Positions 1 through 7,756 of a stretch of DNA of 17,093 nucleotides are shown here, piece by piece. The notes under the pieces are model-generated. The model ran no database searches. It was not told the origin of the DNA and saw only the letters and a program-made list of their open reading frames with translations. Position 1 is the stretch's first letter. Every line of letters begins with the position of its first letter. Source of the stretch: an uncultured Bacteroides sp. (GTDB lineage: Bacteria; Bacteroidota; Bacteroidia; Bacteroidales; Bacteroidaceae); assembly GCA_900555635.1 (NCBI GenBank), contig USLU01000095.1, positions 1-17,093 of the forward strand. The letters are read 5' to 3'. The position numbers were made by a program, and so were the translations under genes.

Positions 1-724
1 AAAGATTTTTTATAGCAAAAAATAACAAACGAAAACACAGGTTTTTACACGTGCCCCGTAGTTTCTCTAATTTCTTAAGAAGTTTCTCACGTTCATAAGC
101 AAGAGCCAAGGCTTCCTTGATACGGGAATCGGTCATTAAAAATCCCATTTCCGCGCCATAATAAGAAGAAAGCAGCATCATCTCCCTCATATCCTTTGAT
201 CCGCGCAACAGTTCAATGGTACGGTCAAAATATTTATATGCCTCATTTTTCAATGACAACCGCCAATTATTCTCTCCTATACAAAAAAGCAGTCGGGCTT
301 CGGCTTCCCGGTCTTTCAGTTCCTGCGCCTGCGTAATTCCATGGAGGGCATATCTCATACTCTCATGGTATTTACTCATCAAAGACGACAGTTCGGCCAG
401 GAAAACCGTCATTTTCAACATGTGCTTCGGTTCCCTTTGAGAGATGGAGTCGAGCAGATATGACTTTCTGGCATACATGAAAGCTAGTTTATTCATATAC
501 ATATTGCGATATGACAAACTACGTAATTCATTAATCAGCTGCAAAGAAAATACTTTTCTGTTTTCTGCTTCGTCCAACAATTGCAAAGCACGTTCAGGGT
601 CGGAAATATAAATATCTCTGATATATTTTTCAGTATACAGAGAATCATTATTTATTGTTTTTTCAGCCCTCGAAAATTGATTGTGTACAAATAAAAGCAC
701 AAAAATACATACCAAAAAACGCAT
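1..724 (-). CDS. TPR-containing periplasmic/membrane regulator, N-terminal part (probable AraC-type PUL regulator)
   Basis: The open frame starts at ATG 724 and runs off the left edge, giving 241 residues. It begins with a hydrophobic signal sequence (about residues 1-20). An almost entirely helical region follows, with TPR-like repeats such as RALQLLDEAE, YARKSYLLDSIS, ESMRYALHGI, and AYKYFDRTIELL near residues 45-170. From memory, this resembles Bacteroides regulators that carry periplasmic TPRs, one membrane helix and a cytoplasmic AraC-type HTH. The membrane helix and the DNA-binding domain would lie outside the window, so the DNA-binding class is inferred. Its position behind the last enzyme gene fits a regulator of this PUL. 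A strong promoter lies about 30 bases upstream. The last 17 or so residues (after KLEKLRG) turn Phe/Leu-rich and look less TPR-like, so a frameshift or junction near base 55 is possible. A LuxR-type output domain is an alternative. Confidence 0.7.
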   Translation of the reverse strand, partial: MRFLVCIFVLLFVHNQFSRAEKTINNDSLYTEKYIRDIYISDPERALQLLDEAENRKVFSLQLINELRSLSYRNMYMNKLAFMYARKSYLLDSISQREPKHMLKMTVFLAELSSLMSKYHESMRYALHGITQAQELKDREAEARLLFCIGENNWRLSLKNEAYKYFDRTIELLRGSKDMREMMLLSSYYGAEMGFLMTDSRIKEALALAYEREKLLKKLEKLRGTCKNLCFRLLFFAIKNL

Positions 725-757
725 AAAGTCCTTATCGTATTTAAATCATTCAGCATC

Positions 758-789
758 CAAAGGTATGTATTTTCCACAAAAAGAACAAA
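758..789 (-). promoter_or_regulatory. Bacteroides-type promoter of the regulator gene
   Basis: On the minus strand a -33 element TTTG (789-786) is followed after exactly 20 bases by TACCTTTG (765-758). This matches the known Bacteroides sigma-ABfr consensus TTTG / TAnnTTTG. The predicted transcript would start near 752, leaving a leader of about 28 bases before the ATG at 724. This suggests the regulator can be transcribed independently of the PUL operon. Confidence 0.75.
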
Positions 790-798
790 GCGCATTTT
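788..798 (-). promoter_or_regulatory. Candidate operator word, copy 1
   Basis: The 11-base word AAAATGCGCTT (minus strand, 798-788) overlaps the -33 box of the regulator promoter. The identical word occurs on the same strand at 14754-14744, in the gap upstream of the esterase-GH43 gene. Its placement suggests an operator for the PUL regulator, but the region is AT-rich and chance is not excluded. Confidence 0.25.
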
Positions 799-832
799 AA
801 TTTTGAAAAATATAAATAAGAAACATTAGCTA

Positions 833-853
833 TCGTAAAAATGAAATTTACGA
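833..853 (-). terminator. Dyad between GH92 and the regulator gene (weak terminator or operator)
   Basis: TCGTAAA-N7-TTTACGA forms a perfect 7-bp stem with a 7-base loop, about 50 bases past the GH92 stop codon. It is A/T-rich and is followed on the minus strand by a T-rich but interrupted stretch, so it would be a weak terminator for the PUL operon. It also lies about 45 bases upstream of the regulator's -33 box and could be a protein-binding dyad. The sequence alone does not decide between these. Confidence 0.4.
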
Positions 854-903
854 CCAATTATTCCGACAACAGACAACTCATTGATGAAACGAAAACATTG
901 AAA

Positions 904-3126
904 TTATTCTGCCGAAGGTGGTGCATTTTCCGGGCCAGTCCCCCATTCTTTATTAGCCATATCTCCCATTACAAGCACCAGTTTTCCACCTCCCATTATA
1001 TCCGGATGGCTAATCCAAGGCTGATTCCATTCTTTTCCGTTCAGCGTTGCCGATTGGATATATTTATTTTCCACCGAACAATTACGAGCCTCCACTTCAA
1101 AACATTTGCCATTTCCCAAATTGACCTTGATATGCTCAAAAAACGGGCTACCTATATTATATGTAGGAGACCCCGGAGTAACCGGATAGAATCCCATCAT
1201 TGAGAAAACCACAAAAGCCGACATTCCACCTCCGTCTTCATCCCCCGGCATTCCCATCAAATCATTACGGAACCATTGATGAAGCAGCATACGAATGCGT
1301 TTTTGTGTTTTCCAGGGTTCTCCTGCGTAATTATATAAATAAGGAACGTGCAAACTTGGCTCATTAGCCATCGAGAACTGCCCTACATTTCCTGTATGAT
1401 CGGGTAATTGTGCGTAAAATGCATATTTCCCACGTCCCAAAGGCTCATTGAACATTGAATCCAATGCGTGAACAAAGCACTCATTTCCTCCCAGCAGCTC
1501 TATCAAATCAGCAATATTGTGCTGCACATCCCAACGATATATCCAACCGTTATTTTCTCAATAATACTCACGCGCTCCCATCCCTCCGGAAAACCGGTAA
1601 TCAAATGGTTCTATAAATTTTCCATCCTTATCTTTCGGATGAAAGAATCCGGTTGCAGGATTAAATACATTCCGATAGTTATATGAGCAGGATAAATAAT
1701 GAGTATATTCTTCCTTTTTTTGCAAATAACCGGCTATCCGCGACAGGCACCATTCGTCATAAGCTGTTCCCAAAGTCACAGCAATGGGTTGCCGTTTTTC
1801 AAAAGGATGTACCTCCGCCACCGTTTCTTTTTCTCCCGGTGACAATGCGGGAATATAACCATGTTTCTTGTAAAAATCATCCAGCCATCCGGCAGGTTTG
1901 CCCGACCATGGAGCCAGTGTTTTATCTTCGATTCCTTGCTTACACGCCTGATATGCTTTTTCCACATCAAAATCCGTCAATCCCTTCACACAAGCATCAG
2001 CTATGGTAGCTACCGCATGGTTCGAGTTCATACGCCGTGAATCTCCTGTTATTTCCGGAAAAGTAGGCATCCATAAATTATCCATTTGTTCTGCCATACG
2101 AATATAAGAACGAATAACATCTGTTTCCAATTCAGGTTCGATCAATATACGTAAAGGGTGTGTAGCCCGGTAAGTATCCCAAATCCAATCATCCGTATAA
2201 AAAGGTACTCCATCATCCTCGTGCACAGTTCCATCAAAAGCACTAAAATACCGTCCGTCTTCACTGATATTCACAGGGCGTTCATAACAACGATACATGG
2301 ATGTATAAAATACGGCTTTATTCTCATCCGATTCATTGGTAATTTCAATTTTACTCAATGCCTCGTTCCACTTTTCACGTCCTTTTCTTGCCAGTTTCTC
2401 CACATTATAGTCGTTCAACTCGCGATATAGATTTCGACGCGCCTGTTCTACGCTGATAAATGAAATACCATAACGCAGATGTATCGTCTGTGCCTGATCG
2501 CCTAAATACAGTATTTGATAAGACTCTTTTTCATTGCCGGATTGTATACGTACGGGAGGCTTTTCCGTTTCCAGATACATATATACCTTCGTCTGATTTT
2601 CTAATTGTTGAAAGCCGCTGACCGTATTTCCATTTGCCTGTATCACTCCATTCCCCGAGTTCAGCATAAGATAAGTCGGCTTATCAGCCATGGTTTTCGG
2701 CTCATAAATACCCGACTGATGTGACGGTGCATATTTCACTTCGATCCGAGGTTCATCTAAAAACACAGAATAGAAATACGGTTTGATAATTTCCTGATCG
2801 TAACTATATGAAACCACCGGTTTTATCGCACTTGCATCTCCCTGAAAAGGGCTCAAATTAAATGCAGAACTTCCTCTATGACTTGTCACGATCAAAGGAA
2901 GTCCCTTTATTCTGTCCGATGTATAATCCGCACGCTCGGGATATACACGCAGCATACTATTAGGCAAGTGTACCGTAGGATAAGTAGACACCAACAAGTG
3001 ACTAATATTTCCCATATAAGGATTGACATAGTCAACTGGAGTTTTTTCTATCTGTTTAGTACTACAACAAGTCAATATGGGTAAACTTAAACAGAAAGCT
3101 ATGTATATAAAAAAGTATTTCTTCAT
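904..3126 (-). pseudogene. GH92 alpha-mannosidase lipoprotein, interrupted by one in-frame TGA
   Basis: One continuous frame of 741 codons runs from ATG 3126 to TAA 904 and is broken only by TGA at 1560-1558 (codon 523). The flanking residues REYY-[stop]-ENNGWIYRWDVQHN match the GH92 pattern YYGENNGW, so a GGA glycine codon has apparently become TGA. GH92 enzymes are calcium-dependent, inverting exo-alpha-mannosidases. The N-terminus is a lipoprotein signal (LTCCS near residues 19-22), followed by the beta-sandwich domain (VNPYMGN, STYPTVHLPN) and the (alpha/alpha)6 domain. The catalytic motifs lie after the stop: NEPSLHVPYLYNY with the likely acid Glu589, and GDEDGGGMSAF with likely base residues Asp629/Asp631. 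A product ending at residue 522 should be inactive. Full length fits the family (about 740 residues). It is the last enzyme gene of the operon. No other frame damage is visible, so this is a recent mutation or a sequencing error. Confidence 0.88.
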
Positions 3127-3130
3127 TATT

Positions 3131-3145
3131 TTGCTTATTAAGCAA
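3131..3145. repeat. Perfect palindrome directly upstream of the GH92 start codon
   Basis: TTGCTTA-T-TAAGCAA is a 15-base dyad with 7-base arms and a single central base. It ends 4 bases before the GH92 ATG (3126), where a ribosome would bind. As RNA it can fold into a 5-bp stem with a 5-base loop. It could modulate translation or be a DNA-binding site; function is unknown. Confidence 0.45.
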
Positions 3146-3180
3146 CTCTATTGTATTATAATAACTTATCCGGATGGAAA

Positions 3181-3213
3181 GAGGGTATTTGCCTATGGAA
3201 AGCAAATACCCTT
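3181..3213 (-). terminator. Strong intercistronic hairpin between surface lipoprotein and GH92 genes
   Basis: AGGGTATTTGC-N9-GCAAATACCCT gives an 11-bp perfect stem (3182-3192 with 3202-3212), extendable by a G-T pair. It starts about 40 bases after the stop codon at 3255. On the minus strand the stem is followed by CTCTTTCC rather than a clean U-run, so it is better read as a partial terminator or an mRNA 3'-end stabiliser. It would separate the abundant SusCD/lipoprotein message from the GH92 message. Confidence 0.6.
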
Positions 3214-3254
3214 CTTCGTTTACCAAAGTTGCTTGTTGTTCATATAAAGTCTAT

Positions 3255-4874
3255 TTATTGTAATGCCGGAGTATCGACACGCCCTGTTCTATTAAACCAA
3301 AGCCATAATTTGCCATTGCTAGGAAGAATCCATGCACTGCCATAATCATAATGGTAATTCAACTGAATGCCTATTCTCATCGGGGTTTGTCTTTTTGCAT
3401 CATCCAAGAAGGTGATAACACCGGTAGTTGAATTAATAGAAGCATAATCCGTGAATGTCACTTTAGTTACGTCATCAGATTCACCATTGGCGCCTACAAG
3501 GTTAAATTGCCCTGCTGTGAAGTTCAGACCTCCCGATCCCGGTTGAGCGCAATAGGCTTTAGCCCATTCGGCAACTACCAATTTTCCATCTTTCACGGAA
3601 GCCACATCGGATGTATAATCAAGATAAGGCTGCGAATGAGTAGCAAGATAAGCTTGTATATCAAATGTATTCGTTGTGGGCGTAATATTGAAATGAGCAG
3701 ATGCACCCGATAAACCCATACCTACATTTTGGCAGGCAGCTATTTCGTCAACGATTGCCCAATAAATTTTAGAAAGAATATTACCACCAGCATCTTTCAC
3801 CAAAATCAGTAGTCCTGGATGAGCAGCATCATTCATGCTTTCACCACCGTTCCATTTGCCCGAATCTCCCGGACGGAACTTTAAGTCCCACATACCATCA
3901 GCTTTCAGAGTTCCTAAAAAAGCAGCATATCTGGTATCATTTGCCACCCAATTGTTCTGCTCTTCCTTTGCACCTAATTCAAAGGTAGCTCCCGCCGGTA
4001 AATTCTTATAAAGTTTTTTGAAGTCCATTTGCCCGTTAAAGTTATACTCTCCCAGTCCAGCCGGAATCGTTGCCTTATAAGCTCCGTCATTTCCCGCTAT
4101 CGCTTCCATATTACATGAGGCAATAGGTTTAACGACCGTATTTCCTGCATAGGCGGCATTTATCTTGATTTTAAAGAAATCAGAACTTACTGTTGTTTCA
4201 TTATAGGTTATTTCCAATGCAGCAGTATAAGTCTCATCCTTCTTGACATCACTGTCTTCATTGACAGCCAATGTAACGTTCCAAATTCCTTCCGCTATTT
4301 TTGCAGTCTCTGTAATCACAAACAATTCTTCGCCGGCATTTCGGGTCTTTAACAGAGTCACATTATTCAATGTAAATGTTGCGTTTACAAGATCCACGTC
4401 TTTTGGCATCACTTTAAACTTAACAGTCACCTTACCTTCCACATCCGTCAACGCCACATCGTCTACATATTCCGGCATATAGAATACTCCGTTTAGTCCA
4501 TTATAATCAGAGCCTTCTTTCGAGAAAGTATACGATTTACCATTCAGAGTGATAGTCAGCGTTTTATCTTCTTCATTCTCCGTTATTGCTATTTCAGGAA
4601 CAGAAGATGTTGCACCTGACACAATTTCGATAGATTGTCCATCAGTGAAAGTGAAAACCCAGTTTCCATTTTCATTCTTCTCATAACTTGCTATTCTTTT
4701 AGCTGTAGCCAACGCATTTGAAAGTTTAGCTTCATTATCCCTGATATTCGCTTCCGCAATGGCCATCCTGCGTTCCAAATTATCAATATCGTCTCCATTA
4801 CACGCCACAAAACCTACTCCCATCGAAAGTAACATTGTTCCCAGTAAAAACGCATTTACGAATTTCTTTTTCAT
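3255..4874 (-). CDS. Surface lipoprotein with coiled coil and DUF4988/PL29-N-like region (putative glycan-binding protein)
   Basis: 539 residues. A lipoprotein signal peptide ends at GFVAC (Cys25) and is followed by an acidic stretch (NGDDIDN) of the kind that sends Bacteroides lipoproteins to the cell surface. Residues about 28-60 (NLERRMAIAEANIRDNEAKL) form a short coiled coil. A beta-rich segment with the pattern WVFTFTDGQSIEI follows, as in proteins annotated DUF4988 or 'PL29 lyase N-terminal domain'. The rest looks like stacked beta domains (TLTITLNGKSYTF; KVTVKFKVMP; ALEITYNETTVSSDFFKIKIN), and I see no catalytic motif. It sits two genes behind SusD, where surface glycan-binding proteins (SusE/SusF-like) are normally encoded. 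Binding is therefore inferred from position and topology, and the ligand is unknown. It starts 40 bases after the DUF3823-type gene and is the last gene before the strong hairpin. Confidence 0.75.
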   Translation of the reverse strand: MKKKFVNAFLLGTMLLSMGVGFVACNGDDIDNLERRMAIAEANIRDNEAKLSNALATAKRIASYEKNENGNWVFTFTDGQSIEIVSGATSSVPEIAITENEEDKTLTITLNGKSYTFSKEGSDYNGLNGVFYMPEYVDDVALTDVEGKVTVKFKVMPKDVDLVNATFTLNNVTLLKTRNAGEELFVITETAKIAEGIWNVTLAVNEDSDVKKDETYTAALEITYNETTVSSDFFKIKINAAYAGNTVVKPIASCNMEAIAGNDGAYKATIPAGLGEYNFNGQMDFKKLYKNLPAGATFELGAKEEQNNWVANDTRYAAFLGTLKADGMWDLKFRPGDSGKWNGGESMNDAAHPGLLILVKDAGGNILSKIYWAIVDEIAACQNVGMGLSGASAHFNITPTTNTFDIQAYLATHSQPYLDYTSDVASVKDGKLVVAEWAKAYCAQPGSGGLNFTAGQFNLVGANGESDDVTKVTFTDYASINSTTGVITFLDDAKRQTPMRIGIQLNYHYDYGSAWILPSNGKLWLWFNRTGRVDTPALQ

Positions 4875-4914
4875 AATAAATAAAATATTAAGTTTGACAT
4901 AGTTCTATTTAAAA

Positions 4915-5667
4915 TTAATCTTGACTTTCATCCAGTTGCACTTCAACCTTCTTGATTTCCGAAAAATTATATTTCTTATACTGGTCATTACAGCAAGCTC
5001 CTACCCGTACCCAATAGGTTCCGGAATATTTGAAAGGAATTTTCGACCGCAGATAAATCGTTTCACCATCCTGTGCATTGGTTATAGTAACGGTAGGGGA
5101 AATGTAATTCTCATCGCCACTGGGTCCGCAGTATTTAGTATGCGAAATATACAATTGCATATTATTCACATCCGGCATTGCAACCCCTTCTTTACTGTTA
5201 CGAATAAACTTCACTGCACATTCCAAATAACCTTCTTCGGTCAGATAAGGATTGCCCACAAATTCTACGTACAGATAAGGAATCACAGTAAAATCCAGTG
5301 ACGTTATTTTACCACTGGCCAAAGTCACAGTTTTTGTATCTTCAGCCTCATCCAAAGGATAAAAAGCCCCTTCGACAGGAAGTACTTCGTAAGTACCCAC
5401 AAACAACTTCTCATTTGTGTAAGTCCCTTCCTGACGCAAATTCAAATACTGTGGAGTAACTACCGTCGATTCATCTCTCGCAAAACTTCTTTCTACAATC
5501 TTTATTTGCATACTGGTCTTTCCTGCTCCCACCTGCAAAGGATTGCCATCAGGACTATAAATTGTTCCTGATATTCCAGCTTCCGGAGCATCATAGTTGT
5601 CAATCTCACAAGAGGCTGTTCCTACTGCGAGTGCCAACAACGCTAATAGATTTAGTATATTTCTCAT
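4915..5667 (-). CDS. DUF3823-type surface lipoprotein (SusE-position)
   Basis: 250 residues. The signal peptide ends in the lipobox GTASC (Cys20), then EIDNYDAPEAGISGTIYSPDG, which is the characteristic opening of DUF3823 proteins found beside SusCD pairs. The first half looks like a prealbumin/carboxypeptidase-regulatory type beta-sandwich (SGTIYSPDGNPL, LFVGTYEVLP, TVTLASGKITSLDFTVIPYL). The second half (about residues 130-250) is a separate beta domain ending in YWVRVGACCNDQYKKYNFS. No catalytic residues are evident. The likely role is a surface-exposed accessory or glycan-binding subunit working with SusCD, inferred from position. It begins 20 bases after the SusD stop, so translation is closely linked to SusD. 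Confidence 0.82.
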   Translation of the reverse strand: MRNILNLLALLALAVGTASCEIDNYDAPEAGISGTIYSPDGNPLQVGAGKTSMQIKIVERSFARDESTVVTPQYLNLRQEGTYTNEKLFVGTYEVLPVEGAFYPLDEAEDTKTVTLASGKITSLDFTVIPYLYVEFVGNPYLTEEGYLECAVKFIRNSKEGVAMPDVNNMQLYISHTKYCGPSGDENYISPTVTITNAQDGETIYLRSKIPFKYSGTYWVRVGACCNDQYKKYNFSEIKKVEVQLDESQD

Positions 5668-5687
5668 ATTTCTTCTGTCTTAATGTA

Positions 5688-7736
5688 TTAGTACTGATTA
5701 TTTTGTTCAAGTAACGGATTTACCTTTCGTTCACCGTCAGGTATCTTATCATAATAGTTCTTTGTTTCAAATGTCAAGGAATTATTGGCAAATTCAGAGA
5801 CACGGGTATCATAGATATACTTGCCCACAGGATTACCTGCACTATTTACCGTAGCCCCTTTAGCAAACAGGAAAGGAAGCAGTTCACGGCGGCGATATTG
5901 ATAAATTTGAGTATCGAACGTAAACCAGCGACGCAAATCCCAATACAGCTTATGCTCAAATGCAAGTTCTTTATAGCGTTCTATACGGATGATATGAAGT
6001 CCGTCATTCGGAGCATAAACAAAAGAACCCGCTCCCATACCACGTTCAAGTCCCTCACGTGATATATCAGTCAACTGCGTAGGTGAACTCAGCAAAGTCG
6101 CCCCGGCTCTCGAACGGACACTGTTGATACAATCATAAGCATCTTGTCTCAAATCAGTTCCTTCAAAATTAGAGACTCCATTCTGATATAGTTCTAAAGC
6201 AGCTTCTGCACGATTTAATACAACTTCAGCATAACGAATATCAATCCATGATTGAGTAGATACATGCAATTGAGTATCACCTATTGTCATATTCAGATTC
6301 AGCCATTTTGCTCCGTGAAAACCGGTTAAAGTATTTGTAGCCTGGTTAGCAGGACCATCGATTCCATTCTTGAATAACTTCAGACCGGCTTTCGTCACAT
6401 AAGGATTCTGCTGATTTCTACTGTCTCCCGTAGCACGCTCTATATTCTCTCTGACAAAGGCAACATTACTATAGCTGGATGTAGTCTGTCCGTCATCTGT
6501 AATAAATTTGGCAATCGGAGTAGAAGGATCGATTTCCTCCTTAATAATACCTGCGCGAATATCCAATTCCACGCCTTTGTAGGTACGTCCGGGTAGTAGC
6601 AGACAAGCTCTTAAACGCGGCTCGGCATTTTCAAATAAAGCTGTCGGACTATCATATACCACATAATTACCTTCATCATCTGTCGTTTTCAAACGCCCGG
6701 TGTTGCGATGCAATGGAAGTCCGTCAAACAGTTCCACCCAGTCAAGAGTTACATTATACCGGTGTCCGTATGTAGTCGTCATCCGAGGAGGACAATATAC
6801 AGCATCGAAACTATGCACGTAATCGTTCTTGCTATACTGACGAATGAATATGGACTCACTGTTATCATCAGCCCTGCTGAACACTTCACGGAAATTAGCT
6901 TCTTTATCAGAATTACCTTCATACAAAGCATATCCTCCATTTTCTACAATTTTGGCAGACTGATAGGCCTGTAAGAAATAGTCATTTGCTCTTTCTGCGG
7001 AAATGCCACAAAGCAGTTTGGCAGCATCTTCTTTACTTGCATAATTGAACTGGCTTCCATAACGTGCTACTGAACCGGCATACAATGCAACCCTTGACTT
7101 AAATGCGGCAACTACATATTTATTATTAGCGCGTCCTGCCACTTTTTCCGTACCCATATCCGCAATAGCCTCATCCAGATCTTTCAAGATAAAGTCAATG
7201 CAAGCTTCATGGCTGCTACGTGCAATCCACAAATCCTCATCGTTACCGGTAGATTCTTGAGGAGTATCCAAAAGAGGCACTCCACCATAACGTTTCACCA
7301 TAGAAAAATAGACATAGGCGCGAATAAATTTAGCTTCAGCAATCCAGCTTTTCACCCCATTCAGTTTACCAATATAGGCGGGAAGATCTTCTATCAGAGT
7401 ATTTGCCTGGCGGATTATCTGATAACCTCTGCTCCAATATCCTTTTTGTGGAATATAAATAGCCGTTTGATTGGCATTCACAGTCTCACCCGTACTGCAC
7501 ATATCCCATTTAATACAGTTCCAGAAATAAAATCCATTTTGGTTTCCCTCGTCGGACATATTGAAATCTTCCATCGGAAGATGATTGTAAAGCCCCGCCA
7601 TATAGGCTTCAATACCACCTTCGGTATAAATTTCAGAATTAAGTATTATATTCTTGGGCGGAATGTCCAAGTCCTGACAAGCTGCAAACAGAGAGCTTGC
7701 TAATGCAATCATTATGATGTTTTTTATCTTTTTCAT
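5688..7736 (-). CDS. SusD/RagB-family glycan-binding outer-membrane lipoprotein
   Basis: 682 residues. The lipobox FAAC (Cys20) leads into QDLDIPPKN, the standard SusD start. The N-terminal TPR-like SusD_like region includes YWSRGYQIIRQANTLIEDLP, WIAEAKFIRAYVYFSMVKRYGGVPLL, and LWIARSSHEACIDFILKDLDEAI. The C-terminal RagB/SusD domain shows WIDIRYAEVVLNRAEAALEL, ELAFEHKLYWDLRRW and the terminal VNPLLEQNNQY. SusD forms the lid of the SusC transporter and captures oligosaccharide at the cell surface. At 682 residues it is longer than the common 520-600; the extra length appears to lie in the middle (about residues 300-480), with inserted segments around the ligand-binding half. It starts 20 bases behind SusC. 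Confidence 0.96.
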   Translation of the reverse strand: MKKIKNIIMIALASSLFAACQDLDIPPKNIILNSEIYTEGGIEAYMAGLYNHLPMEDFNMSDEGNQNGFYFWNCIKWDMCSTGETVNANQTAIYIPQKGYWSRGYQIIRQANTLIEDLPAYIGKLNGVKSWIAEAKFIRAYVYFSMVKRYGGVPLLDTPQESTGNDEDLWIARSSHEACIDFILKDLDEAIADMGTEKVAGRANNKYVVAAFKSRVALYAGSVARYGSQFNYASKEDAAKLLCGISAERANDYFLQAYQSAKIVENGGYALYEGNSDKEANFREVFSRADDNSESIFIRQYSKNDYVHSFDAVYCPPRMTTTYGHRYNVTLDWVELFDGLPLHRNTGRLKTTDDEGNYVVYDSPTALFENAEPRLRACLLLPGRTYKGVELDIRAGIIKEEIDPSTPIAKFITDDGQTTSSYSNVAFVRENIERATGDSRNQQNPYVTKAGLKLFKNGIDGPANQATNTLTGFHGAKWLNLNMTIGDTQLHVSTQSWIDIRYAEVVLNRAEAALELYQNGVSNFEGTDLRQDAYDCINSVRSRAGATLLSSPTQLTDISREGLERGMGAGSFVYAPNDGLHIIRIERYKELAFEHKLYWDLRRWFTFDTQIYQYRRRELLPFLFAKGATVNSAGNPVGKYIYDTRVSEFANNSLTFETKNYYDKIPDGERKVNPLLEQNNQY

Positions 7737-7756
7737 GTTTTTAGTCTCCTTCCCAA

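Noticed and set aside
841..1203. Plus-strand open frame of 120 codons reaching from the intergenic gap into GH92
   Set aside because: Most of it is antisense to the conserved GH92 C-terminus and the residues show no family pattern.
904..1527. A separate 207-residue gene starting at GTG 1527
   Set aside because: It is exactly in frame with the upstream 522-codon piece, and the intervening residues complete the GH92 signature. It is the C-terminal part of the same gene.
1558..1560. TGA read as glycine (alternative genetic code) or selenocysteine
   Set aside because: No other gene here contains an in-frame TGA, the locus is typical Bacteroidetes, which uses the standard code, and the position is a family glycine, not a redox cysteine. 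A point mutation or error is simpler.
7209..7703. Plus-strand open frame of 164 codons
   Set aside because: It lies wholly opposite the SusD coding sequence, has no recognisable protein features and is a shadow frame.
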